From an uncultured Draconibacterium sp. (GTDB taxonomy: Bacteria > Bacteroidota > Bacteroidia > Bacteroidales > Prolixibacteraceae): a stretch of DNA of 64,000 bases. Below the pieces are notes generated by a model. It was not told the DNA's origin, searched no databases, and saw only the letters and a list, made by a program, of their open reading frames with translations. Positions within the stretch are counted from its first letter, which is position 1. Every line of letters starts with the position of its first letter. The position numbers and the translations under genes were made by a program. The stretch is from NCBI RefSeq assembly GCF_963677565.1, contig NZ_OY781981.1, positions 1,736,001-1,800,000 of the forward strand, given 5' to 3'. Below, one piece after another: positions 62,690 through 64,000 of the stretch.

Positions 62690-63982
62690 TTATTCAATAG
62701 TTACAGTATTGTCGTAACCTCTTATCAAAATTGTATTGCCTTTATCGCCAGCCAGTAATTCCAGTTCGCCACTTTTTTCAATATGGCGGGTAGGCGACAG
62801 CGATTTTGGGAAATCTACTTTGCCGTACTTCATCTGCGCATCAATTTTAAAAGGCACCGAACCTGAATCAATGATCAGTTTTCCGTATTTACCGTCAAAG
62901 GAAATTCCTTCAAAGTCGGAGTTTAGCTCATCAATATCTATATCGTCGTCGTAACTTGAAATCGAGAGTTTTGTCGTCGACTCAATTTCGTATTTGCTGT
63001 ATTTACTTTGGGTAATATCGATCTTGACGGTTTTGTCGAGATAAATATTGTTGTCGTAAGAATCAGGTATAGTAAGTGTTTTTACATTGCCCAATTTCAA
63101 GTCGGAATATTTACCCGTAAACGCTGCTGTTTTTGCAGATTGTACTTCCAGGTTGCAGTCGTATAAGTCAATTTCAAGTTTGTCAAGCTCAGCCTCCGAA
63201 ACCAGATCAGTATATTTAGCCTCCATTTTTAGGTTGCTAAAGTCATCAATCAGTACTTTATCGTCGTACGAATTGATCTTCAAACTCCCGGCTTTTGTAC
63301 CTTCAATTTTCGAATATTTACTTTCGATGTTAATATCTCCGGCTGTTTTAAATTCAATGTCCGTATCGTAAAAATTAAAGGTGGCTTCATCCTCAAATTT
63401 TTCCACGTGTAGTTTCGAGTATTTCGCTTCCAGTTCAACAGCCGAAAGAAAGCCTTCAGCATGAAGTTCACTGCTGTACAGGTTCAGTTCATTCTCTCCT
63501 TCAATTTCACCAATAAAAACTGAACTGTACTTGTTCTCAAGATTGAGGCTGGCCGATTTTGGGATATTCATTTCATGTCTGATCTCAAAATTTTTGATTT
63601 TAATTTTATCACCATTTAACAGGGTAATGGTGCTGCGTCCGTTAACCGAGTTCATGCTCCTGTAAAAACGCGTATCAATATTCATTCGGTTTCCGCTCAG
63701 GTCGAATTCAAAAGCTTCAATTGCGGCTATCAGCTTATCTGCATCTTCCTGGCTGCGGGCATCCACTTTAATTTCAGTGCTGATACTAACCGTTTTATTG
63801 GTGGTTGTATTAATTTTTATGTCGCCTGCATGGTTCGATAATTTTATGCTTACATCGGCCGGCACTGCAGCCGACTTATTTAAAGATTTTGAGGCCTCAT
63901 AGTTTTGAGCCCACACCAACTGGCTGCTCATTAAAAGAACCGCAACCGTAACGAATAATTTAAAGTGTAATCTTGTTTTCAT
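62690..63982 (-). CDS. Secreted DUF4097-like repeat protein
   Basis: The 430-residue protein has a signal peptide (ends about residue 26, VWAQ) and a beta-strand-rich body. From about residue 150 to 410 it shows an alternating pattern of KYSxL-type and SYDDxIxID-type segments, each about 20 residues. Examples are AKYSKLHVEKF, SKYSKIEGTK, NSYDDKVLIDDF, GKYSDLKLGN, SSYDDDIDIDEL and GKYGKLIIDSG. This resembles a right-handed beta-solenoid of the DUF4097 kind. No enzyme motif is seen. It may be an extracellular adhesion or structural protein. The promoter lies at the window edge or beyond. Confidence 0.75.
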   Translation of the reverse strand: MKTRLHFKLFVTVAVLLMSSQLVWAQNYEASKSLNKSAAVPADVSIKLSNHAGDIKINTTTNKTVSISTEIKVDARSQEDADKLIAAIEAFEFDLSGNRMNIDTRFYRSMNSVNGRSTITLLNGDKIKIKNFEIRHEMNIPKSASLNLENKYSSVFIGEIEGENELNLYSSELHAEGFLSAVELEAKYSKLHVEKFEDEATFNFYDTDIEFKTAGDINIESKYSKIEGTKAGSLKINSYDDKVLIDDFSNLKMEAKYTDLVSEAELDKLEIDLYDCNLEVQSAKTAAFTGKYSDLKLGNVKTLTIPDSYDNNIYLDKTVKIDITQSKYSKYEIESTTKLSISSYDDDIDIDELNSDFEGISFDGKYGKLIIDSGSVPFKIDAQMKYGKVDFPKSLSPTRHIEKSGELELLAGDKGNTILIRGYDNTVTIE

Positions 63983-64000
63983 CTCATAATTATTTAAAAT

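Noticed and set aside
1..64000. CRISPR arrays, prophage, insertion sequences or integrative elements
   Set aside because: No regular direct repeats with spacers, no transposase, integrase or phage structural genes, and no attachment-site duplication next to the tRNA were seen.

Overview
The window reads as a chromosome segment from a member of the Bacteroidota, most likely a marine or sediment Marinilabiliales/Prolixibacteraceae-type organism (inference; no rRNA gene is present). The signs are a SusC/SusD pair with an ECF sigma factor and FecR anti-sigma factor, LL-diaminopimelate aminotransferase (dapL), promoter boxes of the TTTG-N18/19-TAnnTTTG type, few Shine-Dalgarno sites, and moderately AT-rich DNA. 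Gene density is high. There is no integrase, transposase, phage module or CRISPR array.

Layout. 1-6245: the end of a ferredoxin-NADP reductase-like gene, then a minus-strand run radC > deacetylase-like > FemAB/BioF2-type acyltransferase > NodB deacetylase > GNAT-like > upp, which looks like an envelope-modification cassette held between two housekeeping genes. 6339-8741: rpsT with tRNA-Glu, then lptB and tatC. 8939-21430: housekeeping plus-strand genes (recQ, ahcY, greA, HIT, dnaE, trxA, DUF58, comM/yifB) with one minus-strand degenerate Rieske-like lipoprotein. 21522-25599: a secreted GH9 glucanase, a Tat-exported aldo/keto reductase and ppa. 25644-30894: M14 carboxypeptidase, folA, thyA, a K+ channel with a zinc-ribbon tail, and ald. 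31130-36022: an aminotransferase, divergent dapL and dapF-like genes, a secreted deacetylase and a TlpA-like thioredoxin.

36209-50180 is the most distinctive region. A sigma/FecR/SusC(STN)/SusD receptor unit is followed on the same strand by a gamma-glutamyltranspeptidase lipoprotein, a secreted Ntn amidohydrolase with its Cys at the signal-peptide cleavage point, an L-cysteine desulfidase, an amino-acid permease and a MalY-type C-S lyase. Together they suggest capture of gamma-glutamyl thiol peptides (glutathione-like compounds or S-conjugates) at the outer membrane, periplasmic trimming, uptake of the cysteine-containing product, and breakdown to pyruvate, ammonia and sulfide or thiol. No carbohydrate-active enzyme is in the unit.

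50430-63982: a long KamA-family radical SAM protein, the GTPases era and der, then a plus-strand series corA > GNAT-nitrilase fusion > retropepsin-like (RimB-type) > rimK > AstE-like deacylase > DUF389 > mscS, and finally a convergent DUF4097-like protein with alternating sequence repeats. The second standout is the dapF-like gene at 33830, in which both catalytic cysteines are replaced by serine while the rest of the active site is kept.
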